Shown here piece by piece: positions 26,092-33,807 of a stretch of 64,000 nucleotides of DNA (position 1 is its first letter; each line of letters begins with the position of its first letter). The stretch lies in contig CP119313.1 of assembly GCA_029202485.1 (NCBI GenBank), positions 1,798,001-1,862,000 on the forward strand. The letters run 5' to 3'. Source of the stretch: Candidatus Pedobacter colombiensis. GTDB taxonomy: Bacteria > Bacteroidota > Bacteroidia > Sphingobacteriales > Sphingobacteriaceae. The notes under the pieces were generated by a model. That model saw only the letters and a list, made by a program, of their open reading frames with translations, was not told where the DNA came from and searched no databases. A program made the position numbers and the translations under genes.

Positions 26092-26162
26092 TTAATATTT
26101 TTAAGAATAATATTTTAACATGCATGACGCGAGAGATATAGTTTTTTCAAAACAGCTAATGA

Positions 26163-27455
26163 TCAGTCCTTACTTAAATCTAAACTGACGAAGAAATTGG
26201 TTCCTTTGTTCAATTCGCTTTCAAGCCAGATTTTTCCATTTTGTAGTTCTACATAGGTTTTAGTTAGTTTTAACCCTAAGCCTACACCTTTTTCTTTATT
26301 GGTTCCATAAGTCACATTACTCTTTAAAGAAAATATAGACGACTGCTGATCCTTTACAATACCAATGCCATCATCCTTTATGGATAAGATACATTTGCCA
26401 TTCAGACCAGATATGCTTAGGACCACTGTTCCGCCCGGTAAAGAAAATTTTATGGCATTGTTTAATAAGTTCCTGACAACAAGCTGCAGCATATCAGGAT
26501 CTGCAATTACCTTAAGGTCTTCGTCTGCCAAAAAAATAAGATTGATTTCTTTTTCCTGCGCTATGCTTTTTTGCAAACTCACAGTATGTTTTAAGGTTTC
26601 ATAAATAAAAATTGGACTTAGGTTTACCTTAATTTCATCCATTTGATCCTTGGCCCATGACAATATATTCTGAAGCATTTCGGAGGTTTGTCTGGTAGAG
26701 GATAGTAGTTGTCTTTCGATTTCCATTTTTTCTTCACTGCTGATATCGATTTCATTAAGTAGAGAAAGGTGGGTTTCTATAGATGATAGTGGTGAGTTGA
26801 GATCATGGGCAACGATTGAGAATAATTTGTTTTTGGTTTGGTTGCTGTTTTCTAAAGCAATAAGGCTTTTTTTTGCCAGCTCTTTCTCCCGATTGTAATT
26901 TTTTTTCATATACATCGTAATGATGGATATCAAAATTACAACTTCAAAAAATGTTTGTGCTGTATCTATAAGTTTATGCTGCTTGTCAACATAAATTGTT
27001 TTTACCATTTCAGGGTGCAAATATTCTATGGTTAAAAGGATAGCCAGGAAAATGAAGTTTAATGGTATCCATATCCAGAATTGCTTTTTTGGGGTTACCG
27101 TACTGAGGATGAAAATTATGACAACAAATGTAAACAGATTGACCCCGTTGGATGCATCCGATGCAAAATAGGTCCCTCCACAAAGTAGGTTAAATGCGAT
27201 GGCAAATATTCCAATAGCTATGTTTAATTTGTCCTTATATCGCGACAAATAATAACCAAAAAACAGAACGGCAATTAAAGGAATCATTAGGTAACCATAT
27301 AAATCTAAGCCAAGAGCAAAATTTATTATGGCATTTAAGGAGGCGACTATGGTTGCAAAAATACTGACGGAATTAAAAATGCGGGATTCCAGGGAATAAC
27401 GCAATTCATCTCCAATTAATGCAGACCAATTTTTTTTAATCAGGTTTGGGAACAT
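26163..27455 (-). CDS. Membrane sensor histidine kinase
   Basis: I chose ATG 27455 (MFPNLIKK); the longer frame starts at a TTG. The 430-residue protein has about six membrane segments (residues 35-185), a short coiled linker, HisKA with the phospho-His near 216 in VAHDLNSPLS, and an HATPase domain with the N-box NNAIKFS, then DDGIGI and GVGLGL. No response regulator lies next to it, so it is an orphan kinase. It is convergent with the lipid A genes; a role in sensing envelope stress is possible but not shown. Confidence 0.9.
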   Translation of the reverse strand: MFPNLIKKNWSALIGDELRYSLESRIFNSVSIFATIVASLNAIINFALGLDLYGYLMIPLIAVLFFGYYLSRYKDKLNIAIGIFAIAFNLLCGGTYFASDASNGVNLFTFVVIIFILSTVTPKKQFWIWIPLNFIFLAILLTIEYLHPEMVKTIYVDKQHKLIDTAQTFFEVVILISIITMYMKKNYNREKELAKKSLIALENSNQTKNKLFSIVAHDLNSPLSSIETHLSLLNEIDISSEEKMEIERQLLSSTRQTSEMLQNILSWAKDQMDEIKVNLSPIFIYETLKHTVSLQKSIAQEKEINLIFLADEDLKVIADPDMLQLVVRNLLNNAIKFSLPGGTVVLSISGLNGKCILSIKDDGIGIVKDQQSSIFSLKSNVTYGTNKEKGVGLGLKLTKTYVELQNGKIWLESELNKGTNFFVSLDLSKD

Positions 27456-27536
27456 CAATTTAGATTGAGCTAAATTCAAATATAGAAAATAATTTGACTT
27501 TGGTGGTAACTTATGAACGGTTACCCGTCAAAATGC

Positions 27537-27571
27537 AAAAAGCCTGCTATCGTTACGATTTGCAGGCTTTT
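27537..27571. terminator. Terminator-like hairpin
   Basis: AAAAGCCTGC (27538-27547) pairs with GCAGGCTTTT (27562-27571) over a 14-nt loop. It serves as terminator of the minus-strand ATPase gene, since on that strand it ends in TTTTT. Its left flank shares the 16-mer AAAATGCAAAAAGCCT (27530-27545) with 32627-32642. Confidence 0.75.
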
Positions 27572-27609
27572 GTACTTTTGGAGGCCTTCTCGGCGGGGGA
27601 GTCCATTAC

Positions 27610-27633
27610 AATACCTTAGTGGTATTTTTTTTT
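27610..27633 (+). terminator. Small terminator-like hairpin
   Basis: AATACC and GGTATT pair over a 5-nt loop, followed by a run of nine T on the plus strand. No plus-strand gene ends here, so it may be the relic of a lost transcript, or chance. Confidence 0.4.
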
Positions 27634-27683
27634 ATTTTGAAGCATATTTACCAAAAACAGTAATATTCTAAGTCTTGTAGTTG

Positions 27684-28892
27684 CTACTTCAGTAAGTATT
27701 CATAGGCGGGAATGACATGAATAATTTTTCCATTTTTTTCAAATTGATCTTTTTGTGAAATAGTGACTAAGGTTCCTTCCTCAATATTAAATAATTCCAG
27801 GGCTTCAATCATGCCACTGATTTCTCTATCCAGGTTATCCGGGTTTAATTCATAACAAACCTGAATGGCTTGATGAAAAGCCCCATTTTTAAATGCAATA
27901 AAATCACATTCTCCTTTTTCCGAAAAGTAATAGATCTCTTTATAAGTTCGGCGAAGATGCAAAAAGATTAGATTTTCGAATTTACGCCCATTGTCTTCGG
28001 TAAAAGATCCCGAATTGACGTTGATAAGGCCAGTATCAATTGCATATACTTTTCTTGGATTTGCAATTTGTTTTTTTAAAGAGTAACTAAACTTGGGTAC
28101 AAAATGCAGTAAATAAGAATATTCCATATGTGATAAATATTCCAATACAGTACTGGTAGCACCTACTTCAAAAATGTTTTTAAGTTTATTACCTGATACT
28201 GGCTTTCCAACATTTGAGATTAAATACTGGGCTAAACGTTGTAATGTTCTGACGTCTTTGATGCTGTATCGAACTGCAATGTCACGGATCAGAATGTCTT
28301 CAAAAAGATGGTTTAAAATATCATCTGTTCTTTCTTTTATATATTCAGGAAAGCCACCAATTGCCAGATAGTTAATTAGTGACTCGGATGAAGGTTTTAA
28401 TTTCTGGTAAGAGATAAACTCATGATAAGAAAATGGAAATAACTCTTTGGTAATATGTCGCCCCGTAAGTTTGGTTCCTAATTCCCTGCTCAACAGTGAT
28501 GCATTTGAGCCAGTAACTACGATCTTATAACCTTCGTCTAATTTTTGCCGCACATATCTTTCCCATTCTGGTACAATCTGGATTTCATCAAACATTAAAA
28601 TTGAAAGTTTCTGCTCTCGAATCAAATCATCTAACCTTAAGAAATCCTTGTTTTCAAATTCATATAACCTGGGGTCTTCGAAATTGAGGTACAGTGCTCC
28701 AGGATATTTACTGTTTAATAATTGAAATAACAAAGTGCTTTTTCCACATCTCCTTATGCCTGATACAATTAGGGCATGTGCAGCTAAATTTGGTAGCAAG
28801 GGAAGCGCATCTCGTTTTAGCCCTATGTCCTTGTTAGCTATGTTCAGGCTTTGCGCCTGGATGATTTGGCTGAGAATGTTTTGGGGTATCAT
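27684..28892 (-). CDS. AAA-type ATPase with DUF4143 C-terminal domain
   Basis: I chose ATG 28892 (MIPQNILSQ); the frame extends to a TTG at 28910. The 402-residue protein has a Walker A variant GIRRCGKST (residues 45-53), Walker B ILMFDEIQ, sensor VTGSNAS and a C-terminal DUF4143 domain with a nuclease-like ECDFIAF segment (D/E-x-K type fold) near residue 320. Such ATPases are widespread, often mobile and present in many copies; the function is unclear, with links to toxin or restriction-like systems only suggested. It stands alone behind a long palindrome. Confidence 0.88.
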   Translation of the reverse strand: MIPQNILSQIIQAQSLNIANKDIGLKRDALPLLPNLAAHALIVSGIRRCGKSTLLFQLLNSKYPGALYLNFEDPRLYEFENKDFLRLDDLIREQKLSILMFDEIQIVPEWERYVRQKLDEGYKIVVTGSNASLLSRELGTKLTGRHITKELFPFSYHEFISYQKLKPSSESLINYLAIGGFPEYIKERTDDILNHLFEDILIRDIAVRYSIKDVRTLQRLAQYLISNVGKPVSGNKLKNIFEVGATSTVLEYLSHMEYSYLLHFVPKFSYSLKKQIANPRKVYAIDTGLINVNSGSFTEDNGRKFENLIFLHLRRTYKEIYYFSEKGECDFIAFKNGAFHQAIQVCYELNPDNLDREISGMIEALELFNIEEGTLVTISQKDQFEKNGKIIHVIPAYEYLLK

Positions 28893-28904
28893 ATAAAGTG
28901 TTTG

Positions 28905-28957
28905 ATACAAAAATACAATAGTTTTGTTTGGTAAACAAAGCTATTGTATTTTTGTAT
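28905..28957. promoter_or_regulatory. Long palindrome upstream of DUF4143 ATPase gene
   Basis: Bases 28905-28921 and 28941-28957 are perfect 17-bp inverted repeats (core ACAAAAATACAATAG), and the spacer holds a further TTTGTTT / AAACAAA pairing, so nearly the whole 53 bp can fold. It ends 12 bp before the chosen ATG of the ATPase gene. On the minus strand it contains TAGCTTTG, which fits the Bacteroidota -7 box TAnnTTTG. An operator overlapping the promoter, perhaps self-regulating, is a reasonable reading. The sequence from 28958 to 29150 is AT-rich with no gene. Confidence 0.5.
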
Positions 28958-29150
28958 TGAAAAGCCTGTTTAATTGCTTTTATATGCACAATTTAAAATT
29001 ATTGATAAACAAAACATTCTGCTATGTTTCTGAGGCATGATTGGTATAGTTGAATGGAAGATCAATTTCTGCATAATAAGGTATGTTGCAAGCGCATTCC
29101 GACTTGTTTAGTAAATATACCCATGTGACATTTCATGAATTAATATTAAA

Positions 29151-29539
29151 CTAAAAATTATCTAGTTTAAAACCAATTCTTTTTCTTGGGGGATTGGGAC
29201 GTTCTTGCTTCTCTAATCTAAGTAACGGAATACGATTTCCATATTTTTATCCTGATTGTCTACCTTTGTTTTAATCTTCTCTACTTCTAAGCGCAAGTCG
29301 GTATTGTCTGCTAAAATCTGGCGCATACGTGTGAAAATCCGCATAATCTGAATATTTACTGCTATGGCTCTATCACTGGATAACACTCCCGATAACATTC
29401 CCATGCCTTGTTATGTAAAGGCATTAGGAGCCTGTCGTCTGCCACCCCATCTTGCTATTCCATTTTGGAAGAGCAAGATTTTAAATTCATCATCATTTAA
29501 ACGAAACATGAAATCATCAGGAAAAACTCAGCGCTCAAC
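29151..29539 (-). pseudogene. Decayed ORF6N-domain gene
   Basis: On the minus strand the pieces of a Bacteroidota ORF6N protein follow in order: FPDDFMFRLNDDEFKILL, GIARWGGRRQAPNAFT, MLSGVLSSDRAIAVNIQIMR, KIKTKVDNQDKNMEIVFRYLD, and a tail LEKQERPNPPRKRIGFK ending at 29151. A TAA replaces the usual Glu codon after NAFT. The tail is in another frame, one base off, after YLD. A TGA stands before FPDDF, and the normal N-terminus is not found. Two stops, one frameshift and a lost 5' end make this a dead gene. ORF6N proteins are phage- or island-associated DNA-binding proteins. Confidence 0.8.
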
Positions 29540-29906
29540 GCATCCCATTTTAAATTCGCAGTCAAACTCTGAGAACGCCTAAAGATCATATCCACCGTTC
29601 TTCTGAATCTTTCCAAATCGCTTTCATGAATGGTAGCCGTGTGTTTAGCAGTTTCTACACTGGTCTTCTCTTTTGAGGAAGTGCGGCGAGAGGAGGTTGT
29701 AAGGAGTCAGAGGGATATGTTTCACAAATCAATCAAAGGATTAAATCATAAGCATAAAAATCTTTAAAATATCCTATCTTGTCCTGACCAAGTAAACCCT
29801 AATGTGAGGTTAATTATAAAATGTAATCTAAGTAATTAGTTTTTGGTTACAATCACCTAATGGGATCTGAAAGCCCGGGTGTAACCTGTTAATCCAAACA
29901 TCAGCA
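29540..29906. other. Gene-free stretch with a possible coding relic
   Basis: This 367-bp stretch has no complete gene. On the minus strand, about 29700 down to 29480, an open frame without a start codon reads TAKHTATIHESDLERF then RRTVDMIFRRSQSLTANL before running into the ORF6N relic in another frame. It has protein-like composition but I cannot assign it. The part nearer 29907 is AT-rich, with a 7-bp inverted repeat GGTTACA / TGTAACC. Confidence 0.45.
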
Positions 29907-30386
29907 ATGAACCATAAAAAGCCGCTGTACCGCAAAGAAAACAAAGTATCACTATCCAATAAATACAATGTCTCCACCGGCAGTGAATACCGCTACCACC
30001 GACATAGTAAAGCATTCCTGAACGATGACCGCAACCATAAATCCATGACCAGCGGCAAATACGGATACGATTACACGCCCCTGTTCAAATTCCTGCTTTC
30101 CAAAGTAGGCAGCGACTGGGACCAAATATATGCTGAAGCAAAAGCCAGGCTCAATGATCCGGCACCCATATTCTGGATGGTAGCCATGCATGAATCAGAA
30201 CGTAGAAACCTAGTACGTCTTGGCGAATCGACCTACTATTCAGGACTTTTTGTCAATGAAGACGGAAAACTAACCATCGTAAACCCGAACGTCTCCTCTT
30301 ACGACTTTCCGGATCCATATCCCGGAGAAACCCTTTCCTTCAACGGAATAGTCATAGACAAAACCGGCAGCCAAACCCGGGACTAG
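29907..30386 (+). CDS. Hypothetical protein (159 residues)
   Basis: A soluble, Tyr/His/Asp-rich protein with no signal peptide. It has a basic N-terminus, a central YTPLFKFLLSKVGSDWDQIY block, an IFWMVAMHESE block and a C-terminal FNGIVIDKTG. The arrangement of a short basic N-terminus before an LxxxVGxxWDxIYxE-like helix recalls small uncharacterised proteins scattered over bacterial genomes and plasmids, but I do not recognise a named family. The codons favour C at the third position more than the AT-rich neighbours do, which suggests transfer. It is convergent with the M48 peptidase gene, overlapping by 4 bp. Confidence 0.65.
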   Translation: MNHKKPLYRKENKVSLSNKYNVSTGSEYRYHRHSKAFLNDDRNHKSMTSGKYGYDYTPLFKFLLSKVGSDWDQIYAEAKARLNDPAPIFWMVAMHESERRNLVRLGESTYYSGLFVNEDGKLTIVNPNVSSYDFPDPYPGETLSFNGIVIDKTGSQTRD

Positions 30387-32509
30387 AAAGCAATGTCATA
30401 ATACAAGATGAAATAAGTAAGGACAATATTTAACAACCAATGAACCCCATAAAATGCCTCTTTACCCATACTAGCCCTGCTGTAGCTACTATTCATTACT
30501 GTGTATAATATTTCAATTTCCTCATTAAGATATTCCTCATGACCATAATATCTCAAGTCTTTTGATATATACTCTTCAAATATTGTGCGCATTTCTTCAT
30601 CAATATGCTCCTGATAGAAGGGATCATCCAATAATAATTTAATCTGCTCACAAAATGGTTTTTCCATTTTTTTTACCTGAACCATGTTTTCGATAATCTG
30701 ATCGAAGGGGGTAGTAGTTTGAAAAAAATAGATTGCATCGGCTAGATTTGAATAAACATCCCGTTTTGTCTGTAAATGTTTTGCACTCAACTGATAAGAT
30801 AAAGAATGAGTTTTAAAATCTTCCAGGTTATTCTGCTCGATTGCCTTATTTAGGAAAAACCTGAACAGGTTAACATCTCTTTTATCTAAAATGTCGTTAT
30901 ATCTTACTATCTCAGCTTCTAAAAAAGTAATGAGTGGATAGGCATCTGTAGTACTATATTTTACACCATCGTAATCAAAAGTGTCAATTTCTAAAGCTCC
31001 GTTATAAATCTTTTCAAGGATGTTCTTGTCATTCGTTGCAGTATTCAGGCTATTGATATCAGCAGTGCTTGCCTGATTAATTAATTCCTCAAAGGTCAAA
31101 TCCTGATCTGAAATACGAGCTTCAAAATCTTCCTCTGTAAAGTTATTATAAGGATCGCGTTCATCAAAATATCTTTTAAAGATAGCAGGATAGGAGTTTT
31201 CCTGCTCGATTTTTACATATTCATTTATGAATTCTGCAATACCAACCATAGCAGGCGGCTCGGCTCCATATTTAACATTCACCAGCAGTTGGTTTGTGAT
31301 TAGCTCCTGAATGGCTTCCTTACCGGTAAGTAGATCGATTGCAATTCCATTATTAGCATTTCTTATCGGCTGATTTAACTCCATTAATTTAGCAACCCTC
31401 TGCTCTGTACTCGGATGTGAAGACCATTGATCCTCCAGTACCAATTTTGTTTTGTTAAATTTTTTGTAATTATCAATCGACAAGACTGGCAGACCGTCTT
31501 GTATTGGTAATTCTTCTAATGATGCCATTTGGTTAAGTACAAAATACTGTTGAGGATAAACGTCAACAGGCTTTTGTGACTCTGTGATTTTACTATCGTA
31601 ATAATTGAAAACAATATTTAACGACTGATCAGCAAGTCCCAACCTTAATAGAGAGTTGGCTAAGGGGTGTGAGCCCGCTACGCTTGCGGCGACAGCATCA
31701 GCATGAAACTCCATTTCTCTTGAAAGTGCCATGTAATTTAAATTCAAAACTGTATAAACTTTTGTCAAAACATACTGAATACCTTGTATGACCATTATAG
31801 CTCCTTTTGCGAATAAGGCAAAATAATTACTTATGTTAGACCAACCATTTAGTAGTGATCCATAATCTTCATTATCATAAAGCATGTTGTAAATTACCTT
31901 GTTTACGTTATAAACATAGCTGCCAACTTTCATGCTGCGTTGAGAAAAATGCCCGAATTCGTGAGCCAGGATGGCTTTCAGCTCTATAACTGATACTGTA
32001 TTCATAAGGCCTAAGCCTATTTGAAGGTTCTTCCTGACAGGGAAAAACATACTCCAAAAGTTAGAATCATAAAATACGGATGCATTAACATCCGAGGATA
32101 GGTAAACCTTTTTCGGAAAGGTCGTTTTTACTTCACTTACAATCACTCCAAGCATTTTAAACAACTCTGGTTGCTGTTGTTCATTAATTTCCACAAGGTG
32201 GCTTCTGTCTACTTTCTTTGAGCTGCTAAAGATGAATTTGATAAGGAAAAAGAAGATTAGAAAACCCATTCCTATGCAGCCAAGTGCTATCATTCCTGTA
32301 ATGAAGGAGGCGCTAAATGTGACGATATAATAAGCGACAAAGCCGCATAGGAATATCACACCTATGCCCATAATAACCAAAATCAAGTAAGTGAATAAGA
32401 AAAGTATAATGGAAAGCACAGACTTGACTGCCATTTTTCTGAAATTTTCAGAAACATTGAGAACATTTTTTTGCATCTGGTCGAAATTTTTAACAAGATA
32501 GAAAAACAT
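30383..32509 (-). CDS. M48-family membrane metallopeptidase
   Basis: A 708-residue protein with two membrane segments near residues 30-115, the zinc motif HEFGHFSQRS near residue 183, and a downstream helix with the third-ligand Glu in MALSREMEFHADA. This is the M48 (Ste24/HtpX) layout. The C-terminal 350 residues are a long, acidic, mostly helical extension not found in HtpX. Such enzymes act in membrane-protein quality control; the role of the extension is unknown. It is followed on the same side by the end of the orphan gene at 29907. Confidence 0.9.
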   Translation of the reverse strand: MFFYLVKNFDQMQKNVLNVSENFRKMAVKSVLSIILFLFTYLILVIMGIGVIFLCGFVAYYIVTFSASFITGMIALGCIGMGFLIFFFLIKFIFSSSKKVDRSHLVEINEQQQPELFKMLGVIVSEVKTTFPKKVYLSSDVNASVFYDSNFWSMFFPVRKNLQIGLGLMNTVSVIELKAILAHEFGHFSQRSMKVGSYVYNVNKVIYNMLYDNEDYGSLLNGWSNISNYFALFAKGAIMVIQGIQYVLTKVYTVLNLNYMALSREMEFHADAVAASVAGSHPLANSLLRLGLADQSLNIVFNYYDSKITESQKPVDVYPQQYFVLNQMASLEELPIQDGLPVLSIDNYKKFNKTKLVLEDQWSSHPSTEQRVAKLMELNQPIRNANNGIAIDLLTGKEAIQELITNQLLVNVKYGAEPPAMVGIAEFINEYVKIEQENSYPAIFKRYFDERDPYNNFTEEDFEARISDQDLTFEELINQASTADINSLNTATNDKNILEKIYNGALEIDTFDYDGVKYSTTDAYPLITFLEAEIVRYNDILDKRDVNLFRFFLNKAIEQNNLEDFKTHSLSYQLSAKHLQTKRDVYSNLADAIYFFQTTTPFDQIIENMVQVKKMEKPFCEQIKLLLDDPFYQEHIDEEMRTIFEEYISKDLRYYGHEEYLNEEIEILYTVMNSSYSRASMGKEAFYGVHWLLNIVLTYFILYYDIAF

Positions 32510-32633
32510 TGTTCTGATTATCTAGCTTTTTCTTTATTTTTTTAGATATATTTTTAATAATTCTTTGGAATCTTCATGTAGAAGAGCAAGCTGAAATTGG
32601 TTTTCGTGCGAAAATTGGCACCTCTTAAAATGC

Positions 32634-32670
32634 AAAAAGCCTAAAATCTTATGATTTTAGGCTTTGATTT
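32634..32670 (-). terminator. Terminator of tRNA-Ser
   Basis: AAAGCCTAAAATC (32636-32648) pairs with GATTTTAGGCTTT (32653-32665) around a 4-nt loop, and on the minus strand it is followed by TTTTT. It lies 8-13 bp after the tRNA 3' end. Confidence 0.85.
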
Positions 32671-32677
32671 TTTTCCG

Positions 32678-32762
32678 CGGAGAGCGAGGGATTCGAACCC
32701 CCGGACCTATGACAGTCAACAGTTTTCAAGACTGCCGCATTCGACCACTCTGCCAGCTCTCC
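32678..32762 (-). tRNA. tRNA-Ser(TGA)
   Basis: On the minus strand an 85-nt tRNA folds: acceptor GGAGAGC / GCTCTCC with discriminator G at 32678, a D arm with GTGGTCGAATGC, an anticodon arm with loop CTTGAAA (anticodon TGA), a long class II variable arm, and the T arm GGTTCGAATCC. The long variable arm and the anticodon agree on serine. The 3' CCA is not encoded. A promoter-like element lies 20 bp upstream and a terminator follows. Confidence 0.96.
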
Positions 32763-32781
32763 GGGGGCAAAAGTACAAACT

Positions 32782-32810
32782 CAAACGTATTTTACAAATT
32801 AAGATTCAAA
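32782..32810 (-). promoter_or_regulatory. Promoter of tRNA-Ser
   Basis: On the minus strand TTTG (32807-32810) and TACGTTTG (32782-32789) are separated by 17 bp, matching the Bacteroidota sigma-A consensus TTG - N17-23 - TAnnTTTG. The -7 box ends 20 bp before the tRNA 5' end. The rest of the gap to 33034 holds no gene or clear signal. Confidence 0.55.
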
Positions 32811-33034
32811 TAAATTTCATTTTTATTTAAAAAGACCGTTTAAGGCTATTTAAATGAGTAAAAATGCCTTGTTGAGGTTACTATTAAAATGATTTTTCGT
32901 AAAGAAATGTGGCGATTTTGAAAACTGAACTTCTGTTTATCGGGCATATTCTGCTTAAAATTGCTTTTCAAGGCTCGGAATATGATCGGTTTTACCAAAG
33001 TTTAGATGTATTTGAATTTATGTTTGGTATATCA

Positions 33035-33748
33035 TTAAGTTAATGCGTCATGAAAAATAATTCCAAGCGCATAACGCTCACCGCTGTGCACCTCGCTTAC
33101 GCCATGCTTTATATTTACACGGTAATAGCCCTTTGCGCCTTTTTCGGGACGAAAATTTGTGGTGAAAATCAACATATCACCCTTTTTTGGTTTAAGTACA
33201 ATAGCTTTTGACTGCATTCTTGGGCTTTGCTGTGTCAGTACAAATTCTCCCCCAAGATAATCTTCATCAGGTTCATTTAAAAACAATACCATTTGTATGG
33301 GGAAGTACACATCCCCATAAAGGTCTTGATGTAGTGTATTGTGTCCACCTTTTCCATATTTAAGGATAAGAGCAGTTGGCTTCAGCTGGTCATGCTTAGC
33401 ACATAAGGCGAGTAGCTCCGACAAATGATCAGGAAATCTCGTTTCAATATGGAGAGCTTTCATCCAGGCATTAGCAATAGGTACTAAACGAGGATAAATG
33501 TGCTCACGAATGCGTTGAATGATATCAGGTAGAGGATAATTGAAATATTTATATACGCCTAATCCAAAACGGTAACGTTCCATTACAACAGTTTTCCTGT
33601 AACCCTCAGTATTTCCGAAATTTCCTTTTAAATGTTCACATTCCAGATCTGATAAAAGGTTCTGGACAACCACATAACCTCGCGTGTGCATAGCTTCTGT
33701 AGTAGCTGTCCAGTCTATTGCTGCTATTTTTTTTACAATATCTTCCAT
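33035..33748 (-). CDS. 2OG-Fe(II) oxygenase (prolyl 4-hydroxylase type)
   Basis: I chose ATG 33748 (MEDIVKKIAAIDW), giving 237 residues. The double-stranded beta-helix core has the iron ligands His and Asp in LHQDLYGD, a distal His in VNIKHGVSE and the 2-oxoglutarate Arg in GERYALG. It also shows LGGEFVL and GDMLIF blocks. Family enzymes hydroxylate proline or other side chains, using 2-oxoglutarate and oxygen in the cytoplasm. The target is unknown, and the gene is not obviously linked to the carbohydrate locus beside it. Confidence 0.88.
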   Translation of the reverse strand: MEDIVKKIAAIDWTATTEAMHTRGYVVVQNLLSDLECEHLKGNFGNTEGYRKTVVMERYRFGLGVYKYFNYPLPDIIQRIREHIYPRLVPIANAWMKALHIETRFPDHLSELLALCAKHDQLKPTALILKYGKGGHNTLHQDLYGDVYFPIQMVLFLNEPDEDYLGGEFVLTQQSPRMQSKAIVLKPKKGDMLIFTTNFRPEKGAKGYYRVNIKHGVSEVHSGERYALGIIFHDALT

Positions 33749-33807
33749 AATATAGATGCAAAAGTATTGCGCATTTAGCAAGCATAAAATCCGAAACTTG
33801 CGCTGTT

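Noticed and set aside
27572..27609. Possible tRNA remnant after the hairpin at 27537-27571
   Set aside because: The place resembles the tRNA-Ser setting, but no T-arm motif or acceptor pairing can be found.
29364..29582. Plus-strand open frame of 72 codons over the ORF6N relic
   Set aside because: The minus strand reads as ORF6N protein fragments in family order here, so the plus frame is a shadow.
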